From positions 264,153 through 328,152 of the forward strand of contig NZ_JAGSPK010000006.1 of assembly GCF_018139565.1 (NCBI RefSeq): DNA of 64,000 nt, read 5' to 3'. The notes beneath the pieces are model-generated. The model was not told the DNA's origin, searched no databases, and worked only from the letters and a program-made list of their open reading frames with translations. This document shows, piece after piece, positions 46,279 to 56,670 of the stretch (positions are counted from its first letter, which is position 1; the number at the start of each line of letters is the position of its first letter). The position numbers were made by a program, and so were the translations under genes. The stretch comes from Cognatundibacterium rivi (GTDB lineage Bacteria > Pseudomonadota > Gammaproteobacteria > Burkholderiales > Burkholderiaceae_D).

Positions 46279-49221
46279 CTACTTCTTGTGTTTCTTTAAA
46301 AGAGGTAACAGGTATTTGCCGGTCACGCTGTCGGGGTTCGCTGCAACTTGTTCCGGCGTACCGGTAGCGATGATACGGCCACCACCAGCGCCGCCTTCGG
46401 GACCCAGATCAATCAGCCAGTCAGCGGTTTTAATCACGTCCAGATTATGTTCGATGATGACCAGCGTATTGCCTTGATCGCGCAGTCGGTGGATTACTTT
46501 CAACAGCAGGGCGATATCGTGGAAATGCAGGCCTGTCGTTGGTTCATCGAGAATATACAGCGTGCGGCCCGTATCGCGTTTGGATAATTCCAGCGACAGT
46601 TTGACGCGTTGTGCTTCACCGCCAGACAAAGTGGTGGCGCTTTGTCCGAGGCGAACATAACCCAGACCTACGTCCAGCAAGGTTTGTAATTTACGCGCAA
46701 TCACTGGCACCGGTTTGAAGAATTCATGCGCATCTTCAACCGTCATTTCCAGCACCTGATGGATGTTTTTACCCTTGTACTGAACTTCCAGTGTTTCGCG
46801 GTTGTAGCGCTTACCGTGGCAGACATCGCATGGCACATACACATCTGGCAGGAAATGCATTTCGACTTTGATCACGCCGTCGCCCTGACAGGCTTCGCAG
46901 CGGCCGCCTTTAACATTGAATGAAAAACGGCCTGCGCTGTAACCGCGTTCTTTGGCGGTTGGTACGGTCGAAAACAAATCGCGTATCGGTGTGAACAAAC
47001 CGGTGTAGGTCGCCGGATTTGAACGTGGTGTACGCCCGATCGGCGCCTGATCAACCGAGATCACTTTATCGAAATGTTCCAACCCGCTGACATGATCAAA
47101 CGGTGCCGGTTCGGTTTGCGAACCATACAGATGACGCGCTGCAACGTGATACAGCGTGTCGTTCACCAGCGTGGATTTGCCTGAGCCAGAGACACCGGTC
47201 ACGCAGGTCAGCAAACCGACAGGCAAATGCATGGTCTCATTTTTGAGGTTATTGCCACGCGCACCGGCGATGACTAATTGCTTGTCCGGATGGCTTTCAT
47301 GGCGCTTGGCCGGGACTGAAATTTCCAGTTCACCGCTCAGATATTTTGCGGTCAGTGAGCGTGTGTTTGTCATGATGTCATTCAGCGTACCTTGGGCGAT
47401 CACTTCACCGCCATGCACACCGGCACCGATGCCCATATCGACCACAAAATCTGCGCAACGTATCGCATCCTCATCATGCTCCACTACCAGCACGCTGTTA
47501 CCGATGTCGCGCAGATGTTTGAGGGTGTCGATCAGCCTGTCGTTATCGCGCTGATGCAAGCCGATGGACGGTTCATCCAATACGTACATCACACCAGTCA
47601 GCCCGGAGCCTATCTGCGATGCCAGACGGATGCGCTGAGCTTCGCCGCCAGAGAGCGTATCGGCACTGCGTTCCAGCGACAGATAATCAAGGCCGACGTT
47701 ATTCAGGAAAGTCAGGCGCGCTGTGATTTCTTTGATGATGCGGTCAGCAATATCGCGTTTCGCACCGTGCAAAGTCAGATGTTCAAAGAAATGCAGAGTC
47801 TCGCGCAAAGGCATGGCGCTGATGTCGTAAATCGCTTTTTCCTGTTTGCCTGTACCAACTTTGACATTGCGTGCCTCTACCCGCAGACGCGCACCGTCAC
47901 ACGACGGGCATTGTTTTTCATTGATGAATTTCGCCAGCTCTTCTTTGACCGCCATCGAATCAGTTTCACGATAGCGTCGTTGCAGGTTGGTTACCACGCC
48001 TTCAAAAGTGTGTTCTTTGATGACGGTGCGGCCTTTTTCGTTGATATAGGTAAACGGTATGGTTTGTTTGCCGGAGCCATACAAAATGATTTGTTGCGCT
48101 GATTCTGGTAATTGCTCAAACGGCGTATCGATATCAAATTCATAGAACGCCGCCAGATTCGACAGCATCTGGAAATAAAACTGATTGCGGCGATCCCAGC
48201 CTTTGACGGCACCGCTCGCCAACGACAGATTCGGGAAAGCGACGATACGTTTAGGATCGAAAAATTCGATATGACCCAGCCCATCGCATTCCGGACAAGC
48301 GCCCATAGGATTGTTGAACGAAAACAGGCGCGGTTCCAGTTCCTGTAATGCATAACCGCAGACCGGACAGGCAAATTTATTTGAAAACAACTGTTCCTGC
48401 TGGCTGTCCATATCGACCACCAGAGCACGGCCATTGGCGATGCGCAGGCAGGTTTCAAACGACTCTGCCAGACGTTGCTTGATTTCTTCTTTGACCTTCA
48501 CGCGATCAACGACCACATCGATCGTATGTTTTTCCGTTTTCTTTAATTTCGGTAAATCATCGACTTCATAAATCTTCGCTTCATGCGTGCCGCTTTGCAC
48601 TCGAAAACGCACGAAACCTTGCGCCTGCATCTGCTCGAACAGATCGACATGCTCGCCCTTACGGTTGGATACCACCGGTGCCAGTATCATCAGTTTGGTA
48701 TCTTCCGGCATCGCCAGCACGGTATCGACCATTTGCGATACGGATTGTGCGGCCAGCGGGTTTTCCGGGTGATCCGGGCAATATGGCGTGCCAACGCGGG
48801 CGTATAACAGACGCAGATAATCGTGAATTTCGGTGACTGTACCGACGGTGGAGCGCGGGTTATGCGAAGTTGCTTTCTGCTCTATCGAAATTGCCGGTGA
48901 CAGACCTTCGATCAGATCGACATCCGGCTTTTCCATCAGCTGCAAAAACTGCCGCGCATACGCGGACAATGATTCCACGTAACGACGCTGGCCTTCCGCG
49001 TATAGCGTGTCAAACGCCAGCGACGATTTGCCTGAACCAGACAAGCCGGTAATCACGACCAGCTTGTTACGTGGCAAATCGATGTTGATATTTTTCAGGT
49101 TATGCGTACGTGCACCGCGTACGCGGATCAGCTCACGTTTTTGCATGAGCGCAATATCGTCCGCATCGAACTCGATTTCGGCTGGTTTTGGTGCTTTAGC
49201 GGCTTTTGGTCGTGTCGTCAT
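46279..49221 (-). CDS. uvrA: Excinuclease ABC subunit A
   Basis: UvrA scans DNA for damage and loads UvrB in nucleotide excision repair. The start at 49221 gives 980 residues, beginning [14 protein letters not shown]; the 78 in-frame residues upstream lack family features. The first ATPase has Walker [15 protein letters not shown], the first zinc site is CPVCGYAL...CPEC, and the second zinc finger is CEACQGDG...CDVCHG. Signatures [16 protein letters not shown] and [16 protein letters not shown] and second Walker [14 protein letters not shown] are intact. The N-terminal tail of about 30 basic residues is longer than in E. coli. Confidence 0.97.
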   Translation of the reverse strand: MTTRPKAAKAPKPAEIEFDADDIALMQKRELIRVRGARTHNLKNINIDLPRNKLVVITGLSGSGKSSLAFDTLYAEGQRRYVESLSAYARQFLQLMEKPDVDLIEGLSPAISIEQKATSHNPRSTVGTVTEIHDYLRLLYARVGTPYCPDHPENPLAAQSVSQMVDTVLAMPEDTKLMILAPVVSNRKGEHVDLFEQMQAQGFVRFRVQSGTHEAKIYEVDDLPKLKKTEKHTIDVVVDRVKVKEEIKQRLAESFETCLRIANGRALVVDMDSQQEQLFSNKFACPVCGYALQELEPRLFSFNNPMGACPECDGLGHIEFFDPKRIVAFPNLSLASGAVKGWDRRNQFYFQMLSNLAAFYEFDIDTPFEQLPESAQQIILYGSGKQTIPFTYINEKGRTVIKEHTFEGVVTNLQRRYRETDSMAVKEELAKFINEKQCPSCDGARLRVEARNVKVGTGKQEKAIYDISAMPLRETLHFFEHLTLHGAKRDIADRIIKEITARLTFLNNVGLDYLSLERSADTLSGGEAQRIRLASQIGSGLTGVMYVLDEPSIGLHQRDNDRLIDTLKHLRDIGNSVLVVEHDEDAIRCADFVVDMGIGAGVHGGEVIAQGTLNDIMTNTRSLTAKYLSGELEISVPAKRHESHPDKQLVIAGARGNNLKNETMHLPVGLLTCVTGVSGSGKSTLVNDTLYHVAARHLYGSQTEPAPFDHVSGLEHFDKVISVDQAPIGRTPRSNPATYTGLFTPIRDLFSTVPTAKERGYSAGRFSFNVKGGRCEACQGDGVIKVEMHFLPDVYVPCDVCHGKRYNRETLEVQYKGKNIHQVLEMTVEDAHEFFKPVPVIARKLQTLLDVGLGYVRLGQSATTLSGGEAQRVKLSLELSKRDTGRTLYILDEPTTGLHFHDIALLLKVIHRLRDQGNTLVIIEHNLDVIKTADWLIDLGPEGGAGGGRIIATGTPEQVAANPDSVTGKYLLPLLKKHKK

Positions 49222-49339
49222 GGTATTTGATCTGAATTTGGGCAGAGGCAAGCAACCTGCTACTATAACGGGTTTTTGAACATTACCGCAGGCTCGTCTT
49301 TGCTTTGCGCAAATTACCTCACGTGGGCGAGTTTTTAAT

Positions 49340-50581
49340 ATGACTATGGCAACAAAATCCGATAGCACTGGTGCAATACAAAGTGAATCATCCGGTATGA
49401 GCCGCGATGAAATCAGGGCGGGCACCTCGCTGGCATCTATCTTTGCCTTACGCATGCTGGGTCTGTTCCTGATGTCGCCCGTATTTGCGATTTATGCAAA
49501 AAGCCTGAGTGGTGGTGAGAGTGCTGTGATGGTGGGTATTGCCATGGGCATGTTCAGTCTGGTGCAGGCATTTTTCCAGATACCCTTCGGCATGGCATCT
49601 GATCGTTACGGACGCAAACCCGTCATCGTGACTGGCCTGATTTTGTTTGCACTTGGCGCCGTAATTTGTGCGGAATCCTCCTCGCTGACCGGCATCATGA
49701 TCGGGCGCGGCATACAAGGCTTGGGTGCCATTTCAGCTGCAATCACGGCACTGGTCGCCGATTCTACCCGTGAAGAGCACCGTACCAAGGCGATGGCAAT
49801 GATAGGCGGCTCGATCGGCATTACGTTTGCACTGGCGATGGTGATTTCGCCTTTGCTGTATGCGGGCATCGGGATGGCGGGCATGTTTATGCTGACCGCA
49901 GTGTTGGCGCTGGCCGCCATCGCGCTTGTCATCTGGGTCACGCCGGATGCCGCGATGGTGAAGGCTGAGCCGGTTCCTTTTTCCACCGTATTGAAAAACC
50001 GCGAGTTGATGCGCCTGAACTTTGGCGTCTTTGTATTACATCTGGGACAAATGGCCATGTTTGTGGTGGTACCTGCAACGCTGGTCAAGGTCGCCGGTAT
50101 GCCAGTTGCCAGTCATTGGAAAATTTATTTGCCGGTCATGCTGGCATCGTTTGTGGCGATGTTGCCAGCCATTTTTGTTGGTGAAAAATACGGCAAGATG
50201 AAGCAGGTATTTATTGCGGCGATTACCTTGTTATTGCTGGTGCAACTGGGTTTCTGGCAATGGTTGCAACAGCCGTTTTTATTGATGGCTCTGTTATTCG
50301 CTTTTTTCATTGCTTTTAATGTATTGGAAGCCAGTCAGCCATCGCTGGTATCGCGGATTGCGCCGCCAGCAGCCAAAGGTGCGGCATTGGGCGTGTATAA
50401 CACTTTGCAGGCTTTCGGGATGGCATGCGGCGGTGCTGTCGGCGGTTTGCTGTCGCAGTACGCAACGCCCTCATCAATCTTTGGTTTGTGCGCTGTTTTT
50501 ACTCTTATCTGGCTTATAATCGCATCCAAAATGCCGGAAATACCCCGCCGGTCAGGCCGTAATCAGCCTGCAGAAGGCTGA
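49340..50581 (+). CDS. MFS transporter
   Basis: The 413-residue protein has about twelve membrane segments, and motif A of the major facilitator superfamily appears as [17 protein letters not shown] between helices 2 and 3. An N-terminal polar tail of about 30 residues precedes [26 protein letters not shown]. It belongs to the drug:H+ antiporter style (YajR-like), with no specific substrate. It lies between uvrA and ssb, a position conserved in Burkholderiales, and is divergent from uvrA. Confidence 0.92.
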   Translation: MTMATKSDSTGAIQSESSGMSRDEIRAGTSLASIFALRMLGLFLMSPVFAIYAKSLSGGESAVMVGIAMGMFSLVQAFFQIPFGMASDRYGRKPVIVTGLILFALGAVICAESSSLTGIMIGRGIQGLGAISAAITALVADSTREEHRTKAMAMIGGSIGITFALAMVISPLLYAGIGMAGMFMLTAVLALAAIALVIWVTPDAAMVKAEPVPFSTVLKNRELMRLNFGVFVLHLGQMAMFVVVPATLVKVAGMPVASHWKIYLPVMLASFVAMLPAIFVGEKYGKMKQVFIAAITLLLLVQLGFWQWLQQPFLLMALLFAFFIAFNVLEASQPSLVSRIAPPAAKGAALGVYNTLQAFGMACGGAVGGLLSQYATPSSIFGLCAVFTLIWLIIASKMPEIPRRSGRNQPAEG

Positions 50582-50628
50582 ATCAGCCAGATTATTATCA
50601 GGAACGAACAGGAAAACAGGAGAAAACC

Positions 50629-51117
50629 ATGGCATCCGTCAATAAAGTCATTATCGTTGGCAATTTGGGCCGCGATCCGGAAACACGTTATATGCCAAGT
50701 GGTGATGCAATGACCAGTATTACTGTCGCAACGACAGACAGCTGGAAAGACAAAGCAACAGGCGATAAAAAAGAACAGACTGAATGGCACCGCATTACCT
50801 TCTTTGGCAAGCTCGCTGAAATCGCGGGTCAGTATCTGAAAAAAGGCTCGCAAGTCTACGTCGAGGGCAGCCTGCGCACACGCAAATACACAGACAAAGA
50901 CGGCGTTGAAAAATACGCGACCGACATCAAGGCAGACAGCATGCAGATGCTGGGCGGCCGTCAGGGTATGGGCGGCGGCGCAGCAATGGATGACAGCGGT
51001 TACGGCGGCGCTCCAGCTCCTGCGCCTCGTCAGGCCGCAGCACCTGCACCACGTCAGGCACCAGCTTCCCGCCCTGCGCCGAACTTCTCAGACATGGATG
51101 ACGATATTCCGTTTTAA
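50629..51117 (+). CDS. ssb: Single-stranded DNA-binding protein
   Basis: SSB coats single-stranded DNA in replication and repair. The 162-residue protein starts [22 protein letters not shown], has the OB-fold with [28 protein letters not shown], and ends with the acidic tip MDDDIPF that recruits partner proteins. The linker (residues 115-150) is Gly, Ala, Pro rich. A GGAG site is just upstream, and a terminator follows at 51155. Confidence 0.97.
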   Translation: MASVNKVIIVGNLGRDPETRYMPSGDAMTSITVATTDSWKDKATGDKKEQTEWHRITFFGKLAEIAGQYLKKGSQVYVEGSLRTRKYTDKDGVEKYATDIKADSMQMLGGRQGMGGGAAMDDSGYGGAPAPAPRQAAAPAPRQAPASRPAPNFSDMDDDIPF

Positions 51118-51154
51118 TTCGTACCTGCGATGTGAAGTGTAAAAAATAAATATT

Positions 51155-51184
51155 AAAGCCCTGATTTTTCAGGGCTTTTTTTAT
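51155..51184 (+). terminator. Rho-independent terminator after ssb
   Basis: AAAGCCCTGA pairs with TCAGGGCTTT over a four-T loop and is followed by TTTTTT. It lies about 40 bases after the ssb stop. Confidence 0.93.
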
Positions 51185-51636
51185 TTGCAGAGACAAATAA
51201 ATACAAATTTTTCTTTATAAGATTTTTGTAAAATTTTGCGATTTCGTTGGTAAAAAGAAATATGCAGAATAACAAAAAGTCTTTGATATATCTGGAATTG
51301 TTTTCCTCTGAAATAAAGAAAATTTATATTTTCAAAAGAAATGTAAATCAATGTAATTGTCAAAAAATAATTTCTTATATTGCACTATGATTTCCACGCA
51401 TTAATCCGTTTCTTTTTTTGGATAAATCGTCAGATATTGATTCGTACTCAAGGGCAAAGTCACGTTAATTGATCGCCCTTATCGATTGCTGTGACACGAT
51501 GGAAAAGAAGCGTATCCGGGTTTATTTATTCCCTGCTGGCGAACATCGTTGGCGACTGACGCAAAGTTGTGCACGGCATCGTTGTTGTCAGCAATAGGGT
51601 GATCTTAATTTCAAATTTATTAGATGAGGATTCCAC
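51185..51636. other. AT-rich intergenic stretch without recognisable gene
   Basis: This 450-base stretch between the ssb terminator and the lipoprotein gene is markedly richer in A and T than its surroundings, most of all from 51185 to about 51390. I see no convincing gene: a 32-codon frame at 51499 has no support. The last 30 bases hold the ribosome binding site AGATGAGGA for the following gene. The rest might contain its promoter. Confidence 0.6.
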
Positions 51637-52410
51637 ATGTGGTCAGGAAATAAAACGGCGTATCTCAAGCAAAGTATCGCTCTGACACTTTTGATATGCA
51701 CAACCGCTTGTGGGAATAGTTCCGGCAGTTCAGCCAATCCAGATGGTAATAACAGTCGTAGCTCAACGGGATCGGGTTACGAGGTGGTAACGGCGACAAA
51801 GCCTGAGAACCTTGCGCAGTATCGCGACTGGTATAAAAATGGCTACGACGCCTGTGTCGGTTTTGCGCAAATTAAAAATTTGCCAGTCAAGCCGTTTATT
51901 GATATTCCAGCTGATTTCATTATCGATAAAGATACATACGTCAGTGATGGAAAAAATTATTCGCATACAACGGTCAGCAGCGTCATCAAGGTCGATATGA
52001 CTCCGGAGAGTGGCTGCGCCTCGTCGATCGCAAAAACGGAAACATTACGTGTTGTGAACAACGGAAACAGCTATCACATTGATGTTCAGGAAAATGGCGA
52101 GCGTGTCTCGCAGCCTGTGCAAACCGAGATGAAAGGTGACGAGGAAAATAGCGCAATCTATACCGATGCCAAGGTAGTCAATGGCATCCAATTGAAATGC
52201 TTGCCAGAAAGTGCGACGACGCAAACGGTGGGTCAGGTTTGCATGATTGAAACTCAGGGTTCGACCAAATTTATCGGCTACGACGGTAAATACGTGGCTG
52301 GTTACGTCAGGGCATTGACAGCAAAAGATCAGTTCGGAGTCGTCATTACTGAACCTATTTCTGTAAAGGCCAGCGCCGTCATTGACCCTAAGGTTTTCAA
52401 TATCAAATAA
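51637..52410 (+). CDS. Putative lipoprotein of unknown function
   Basis: I do not recognise this 257-residue protein. It starts with a lipoprotein signal: KQSIALTLLICTTACGNSSG, the lipobox Cys being about residue 25, followed by a Ser/Asn/Gly-rich linker to about residue 45. The mature part has five cysteines (in DACVGFA, SGCASS, LKCLPES and VCMIE among them), which could form disulfides in the periplasm. A GAGGA site lies before the ATG. It stands alone between AT-rich stretches and is oriented with ssb and the chemoreceptor gene. Envelope location is inferred from the lipobox. Confidence 0.72.
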   Translation: MWSGNKTAYLKQSIALTLLICTTACGNSSGSSANPDGNNSRSSTGSGYEVVTATKPENLAQYRDWYKNGYDACVGFAQIKNLPVKPFIDIPADFIIDKDTYVSDGKNYSHTTVSSVIKVDMTPESGCASSIAKTETLRVVNNGNSYHIDVQENGERVSQPVQTEMKGDEENSAIYTDAKVVNGIQLKCLPESATTQTVGQVCMIETQGSTKFIGYDGKYVAGYVRALTAKDQFGVVITEPISVKASAVIDPKVFNIK

Positions 52411-53094
52411 TGACACTGTTGGTGCACAGTCGATTTCTACGCGGGCAAGCCATGATGGAATTTCTGGTATTTGTATCTTAGTAAATTCCATGATGTTCAA
52501 GCGCATACGATCCTGGTCGCTCGCTACGCTGCATGGGAAAAGACTGTGCACGATAGCGCAAACTTATCAGGGATTCCTGATTCAACTCCGGCTTCTGAAA
52601 TAAATAAATTTCAGCAATACAGACGCTAAAAAAGCGGTGCGATCCGACAAAATTTTTGGCACAAATACATTTCAAAAATTTAACAAATATTTACGTTAGT
52701 TAAATCTTGTGTGCAGACGTTTTTTTATGAAAATATCAGCATATGATTCAGCCTGTTCTGGCATGAATAAACATCCTGTGTTTCTTTGAAGCAGGTTTCT
52801 TGGACCGGACATGCCTGCTGACAACGAATTGATAGTGCTCATTATTTTTTATGTGGCAGGTTGCTCTCGGGGAAATCAATGGGGGCGTAGCGCCGGAGTT
52901 TGCGCTAATGCATGAAAAAAAAAGAATCTGGAATATGGTGCTGAAATGAAATACATATCCAGCTTGCACAGATAGGCACAACTTGATATCGGTCAATATC
53001 GATCGACGTGCGTCAGTCCTAGAATCGGATATGACATGCACAAACAGTGTGCTTGTCTGACCGATCAAATTCAACAAGAAAAAGAGTCTACATT
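52411..53094. other. Long intergenic region, no gene recognised
   Basis: The 684 bases between the lipoprotein gene and the chemoreceptor gene contain only poor reading frames, including one on the minus strand at 52748-53077 without ribosome binding site or family resemblance. Part of it (52600-52740) is AT-rich. The last 100 bases should carry the chemoreceptor promoter. No RNA gene or clear terminator was found. Confidence 0.55.
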
Positions 53095-54819
53095 ATGAAA
53101 TGGTTTAACAACTTAAAAATTGCTTCCAAATTATTGCTGTCATTTTCGATTGCAATCGTGCTGAGCATTTTTCTCGGTGTTTTTTCCATCGTCCAGTTAA
53201 GTAAGGTCAATGAAGCCGCCACTGCGGTTGCGACTAACTGGCTACCAAGCATACAAGTCTTGGGACGGGTAAAAATGGCGATGGCGCGCATCCGTAGTTT
53301 TGAACAGCAGCATATTCTGGCAACGACGCCGGAGGATATGCAGACCGCAGAAAAAAATGCGGCAAAGCAGATAGACGATCTGATCTCTTTGCAAAAAAAA
53401 TATGAGTCGCTGATTAGTGAAGAAGAAGAGAAAAAGATTTATCCTGAAGTGGCAAAAAGCATTACTGTATTTCTGGCGGAGCACGCCAAGATCGTTGAGT
53501 ATTCTTCTAAGCGGACGAAAGAAGAGGCCATTACGTTGATGCGCGGCGAATCGACGAAGGTGTATCGTGCCATGCTGGCTGAGGTCGATAAGCTGGCCGA
53601 CGTGAATGACGTTGGTGCTGAAAAATCGAGTGAGTTGGCGGGGAAAACTTATAGCGATTCCAGAACTTGGATCATCGTTCTGATTCTCGCGATTGCGGTT
53701 CTGTCGTTTACGTTTGCTTACTGGATTGCGCGCTTAATCTCCGGGAAGCTGAATGAGGCTGTGACGATTGCAAATACGATTGCAGGCGGCAATCTGGATC
53801 AGCAAATTCAAGTTACTTCACAAGATGAAACCGGTCTCTTGCTACAGGCGTTAAAAGAAATGAACAACAGTTTGCAGAATATTGTTGGTCAGGTGCGCGA
53901 CGGAACAGACACGATCGCCACGGCATCGGCGCAGATTGCCAGTGGTAATCTGGATTTGTCTTCGCGTACAGAAGAACAGGCAAGCTCGCTCGAAGAAACT
54001 GCATCTTCTATGGAGGAACTGACCTCCACCGTAAAACAAAATGTGGACAATGCCCGTCAGGCCAATGTGCTTGCGGTCACAGCTTCTGAAGTTGCGGTCA
54101 AAGGCGGTGCGGTTGTGTCGCAGGTGGTCGATACGATGGGGGCGATCGATACTTCATCTAAGAAAATTGTCGATATCATCAGCGTGATTGATGGCATCGC
54201 TTTTCAGACAAATATTCTGGCGCTCAATGCTGCAGTGGAAGCTGCGCGTGCTGGTGAGCAGGGGCGTGGTTTTGCAGTGGTTGCTAGTGAAGTGCGTAGT
54301 CTCGCGCATCGCTCCGCCAGTGCTGCGAAGGAAATTAAACAGTTGATTGATGATTCCGTCAGCAAAGTGGATGCCGGTAGCCGTCTGGTAGACCAGGCTG
54401 GCGTGATGATGGAAGAAATCGTCAACAGTGTGAAGCGTGTCACCGACATCATGGGAGAAATTACTTCAGCCAGTATTGAACAGGAAGCGGGAATCGAGCA
54501 AATTAATCAGGCGATTACGCAAATGGATACTGTTACCCAGCAGAATGCCGCACTGGTGGAAGAGGCAGCGGCCGCAGCAGCTTCTTTGCAAGATCAGGCT
54601 GCCGATATGGTACAAGTGGTCAGTGTGTTTCAGCTGTCCGGTGCCGATACTGTCCATTTGAAAAACACAGTAAAAGAAGCGAGAGAAACGAAGACCCAGA
54701 GCCGCCTCAGTCAGGTAAAGCGTGAGCCTGTATTAAAGAAAAGTAACAAGGCAACACCAAAACTGACCAGTGTAAGCGAAGCTAAACCTGCCAGAAACGA
54801 TGAGTGGGAAGAGTTCTGA
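53095..54819 (+). CDS. Methyl-accepting chemotaxis protein
   Basis: This is a typical transmembrane chemoreceptor of 574 residues. The start at 53095 puts TM1 at about residues 11-32 (LLLSFSIAIVLSIFLGVFSIV), then a periplasmic four-helix-bundle domain, TM2 around 193-214 (TWIIVLILAIAVLSF), a HAMP domain and the signalling domain. The hairpin tip is the conserved NILALNAAVEAARAGEQGRGF at about 372-392. The C-terminus ends EWEEF, the xWxxF pentapeptide that tethers CheR. Ligand is unknown. A second receptor with the same type of tail ends at 63902. Confidence 0.95.
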   Translation: MKWFNNLKIASKLLLSFSIAIVLSIFLGVFSIVQLSKVNEAATAVATNWLPSIQVLGRVKMAMARIRSFEQQHILATTPEDMQTAEKNAAKQIDDLISLQKKYESLISEEEEKKIYPEVAKSITVFLAEHAKIVEYSSKRTKEEAITLMRGESTKVYRAMLAEVDKLADVNDVGAEKSSELAGKTYSDSRTWIIVLILAIAVLSFTFAYWIARLISGKLNEAVTIANTIAGGNLDQQIQVTSQDETGLLLQALKEMNNSLQNIVGQVRDGTDTIATASAQIASGNLDLSSRTEEQASSLEETASSMEELTSTVKQNVDNARQANVLAVTASEVAVKGGAVVSQVVDTMGAIDTSSKKIVDIISVIDGIAFQTNILALNAAVEAARAGEQGRGFAVVASEVRSLAHRSASAAKEIKQLIDDSVSKVDAGSRLVDQAGVMMEEIVNSVKRVTDIMGEITSASIEQEAGIEQINQAITQMDTVTQQNAALVEEAAAAAASLQDQAADMVQVVSVFQLSGADTVHLKNTVKEARETKTQSRLSQVKREPVLKKSNKATPKLTSVSEAKPARNDEWEEF

Positions 54820-54850
54820 GTTTTGATTTCAGAATAACGATATTGAGATA

Positions 54851-54885
54851 AAAAACGCACTCGATTTTATGTCGGGTGCGTTTTT
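54851..54885 (+). terminator. Rho-independent terminator after chemoreceptor gene
   Basis: AAAAACGCAC and GTGCGTTTTT flank a central CGA...TCG step, forming a stem of about eleven pairs with one mismatch and a seven-base loop, ending in TTTTT. It lies about 30 bases after the stop codon and, from its A-rich left side, might also serve the convergent DUF4148 gene. Confidence 0.85.
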
Positions 54886-54959
54886 CATTTTGGCAGAGCT
54901 CTGATAGTGCCGATCAGTCTGATCGATTTCACCGGTACCGGCAAAATCATGTTCCGCAC

Positions 54960-55202
54960 TTATTTTTTGTCAGCTTTGGCAGTTTCTTTTTTTGCTGCGT
55001 TGGCTTTTGCTAATTCAGCTTTTTGCGCTTCGTACCAGATCATTCCTTCCATACCAACTTCTTCACCCTGAGCGCGCGCCTGCGCCAGTTCAGCGACTAC
55101 TTCTGCACGGGTTTTAGGGACGGGTGTTGTTGTTTCTGCTGCAAAGACTGCGTTTGTGCTGAGGCTGATCAGGCCAGCAATGAATAAATATGTCGTTTTC
55201 AT
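54960..55202 (-). CDS. DUF4148-type small exported protein
   Basis: The start at 55202 gives 80 residues with a signal peptide (TTYLFIAGLISLSTNAVFA) and a mature part beginning AETTTPVPKTRAEVVAELAQARAQGE, which is the TRAEV.AEL.QA pattern of DUF4148 proteins, abundant in Burkholderiales. The C-terminus is Lys/Ala-rich and probably disordered. These proteins are presumed periplasmic; their function is unknown. It stands alone and is convergent with the chemoreceptor gene. Confidence 0.8.
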   Translation of the reverse strand: MKTTYLFIAGLISLSTNAVFAAETTTPVPKTRAEVVAELAQARAQGEEVGMEGMIWYEAQKAELAKANAAKKETAKADKK

Positions 55203-55465
55203 GTAAGTTTCCAATTCAGTTATCAAGAGTCAAAACGCCGTATCCCTGATGCTTATACTGCCGATAACATTGCGGCGTACAACCTGGTAGTGGTCTTTTA
55301 GTACGCTGAATGACGCTCTGTAAAGCGGGGATCAGGCTTTGTTGAATAAGCGCAGTGCGTAAAAGGCTTATTGACGAACGAAGTTTAGACTTTTCTTTTT
55401 AATCAAAAAAGACGAGTATCGGGAATATACTGTTGCTCAGAGCGGAATAATAAAGGGCTTGAAAA

Positions 55466-56413
55466 ATGGACAGGCTGCAATCGATGCGCATATTTTCCAA
55501 GGTCGTAGAGTTGGGCGGATTTGCCAGGGCCGCAGTCGCACTGGAGATGTCAAATGCCGTTGTGACCCGCTATGTTGCAGATCTTGAATCACATCTTGGT
55601 ACGCGCTTATTAAACCGGACCACGCGCAAATTATCACTGACTGAAACCGGACATGTTTATCTTGAGCGTGTCCGGCAGATTTTGGCTGATATCGAAGATG
55701 CTGATGCGATTGCTGCAACATCAGCAAAAAAGCCGAGTGGCACCTTGCGGATTTATTCGGTGCCGGGCTTTGGCGTGTCACAACTAGCTCCTTTGCTGCC
55801 ACTTTTTGCAAAAAAATTCCCCGATATCATTCTGGACATCAAAATTTCTTCGCATTCTATCGACATGGTCGAAGAGGGGATTGATGTTGGTTTTTTTCTC
55901 GATTTACAAAAAATCGATAGCAGCATGATTGCCCGTCAACTGGCTACACCGGAAGTCATGTTGTGCGCGACACCTGAATATCTGCGAGTCAACGGGTCAC
56001 CGCAAACCTTAGACGATATCTCTCAACACCGGTGTCTGAATTATGGCTTTGATTTTATGCGTCACAATTGGATGATTCATGAGCGGGATGCGGAAGAATT
56101 TTCTTATCCCGGGAAATCAAAACAAGCCTTAAAGCAGATACCAGTCAATAGCCGGGTTGTCTCGAATAACACAGATATTCTGCGGGAATGCGCTCTTGCC
56201 GATATGGGTCTGGTCTTGTTGCCATCCTATTCGTTGGAAAATGATATCCGTAGTGGGCGTCTGATCCGGCTGCTTCCTGATCACTTGTTTGGCAGTGTCA
56301 CTATTTTCATGGCCTACCCCAGTCGTCGTTTGCTTTCTGCAAAAGTCCGAAGTTTTATCAATTTCATCGTTGAAAAATTTCCGCACGCCGGCATGACGCA
56401 GCAGATACTTTGA
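55466..56413 (+). CDS. LysR family transcriptional regulator
   Basis: The 315-residue protein starts MDRLQSMRIFSKVVELGGFARAAVALEMSNAVVTRYVADLESH, an LTTR helix-turn-helix of the class with long N-terminal recognition helix, followed by LGTRLLNRTTRKLSLTETG. The effector-binding domain continues to the end (ADMGLVLLPSYSLENDIRSGRLIRLLPD). It lies 258 bases upstream of the four-gene export operon in the same direction, so it may regulate that operon, although LysR genes are more often divergent from their targets. The inducer is unknown. Confidence 0.92.
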   Translation: MDRLQSMRIFSKVVELGGFARAAVALEMSNAVVTRYVADLESHLGTRLLNRTTRKLSLTETGHVYLERVRQILADIEDADAIAATSAKKPSGTLRIYSVPGFGVSQLAPLLPLFAKKFPDIILDIKISSHSIDMVEEGIDVGFFLDLQKIDSSMIARQLATPEVMLCATPEYLRVNGSPQTLDDISQHRCLNYGFDFMRHNWMIHERDAEEFSYPGKSKQALKQIPVNSRVVSNNTDILRECALADMGLVLLPSYSLENDIRSGRLIRLLPDHLFGSVTIFMAYPSRRLLSAKVRSFINFIVEKFPHAGMTQQIL

Positions 56414-56670
56414 TCTGCCATAAAAAAATTGCATCTAGCCTGAGTTTACACAGTCTGTGAACTGATGATTTCACTTATTATTAGATTGGCATCCTGAAGA
56501 TAGGCGTTTTAATATCGGTGTTGCACCACTTGGCTAACTTGTTTAGTCAGGGGGGAGTCGGCAGATGTTCATGATATCGCTGTCAGAGAAGTCAAACCGG
56601 TATTGATCTGAGGATCAATAGCGCGGCAGAGGAAATTTCCACTAGACGTCAGAATCAAAGGTGATGAAGT

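Noticed and set aside
49222..49339. Possible LexA box between uvrA and the MFS gene
   Set aside because: I looked for CTG-N10-CAG; the nearest string, CTGCTACTATAACGGG, lacks the right half, so SOS control of uvrA is not supported here.
49222..49455. 78-codon N-terminal extension of uvrA
   Set aside because: The extra residues show no UvrA features, and the ATG at 49221 leads directly into the usual basic tail and first ATPase.
51499..51597. Plus-strand frame of 32 codons before the lipoprotein gene
   Set aside because: No Shine-Dalgarno sequence and no similarity I can name; likely chance in an AT-rich region.
52748..53077. Minus-strand frame of 109 codons before the chemoreceptor gene
   Set aside because: No ribosome binding site, irregular composition and position in the expected promoter region; no recognisable domain.
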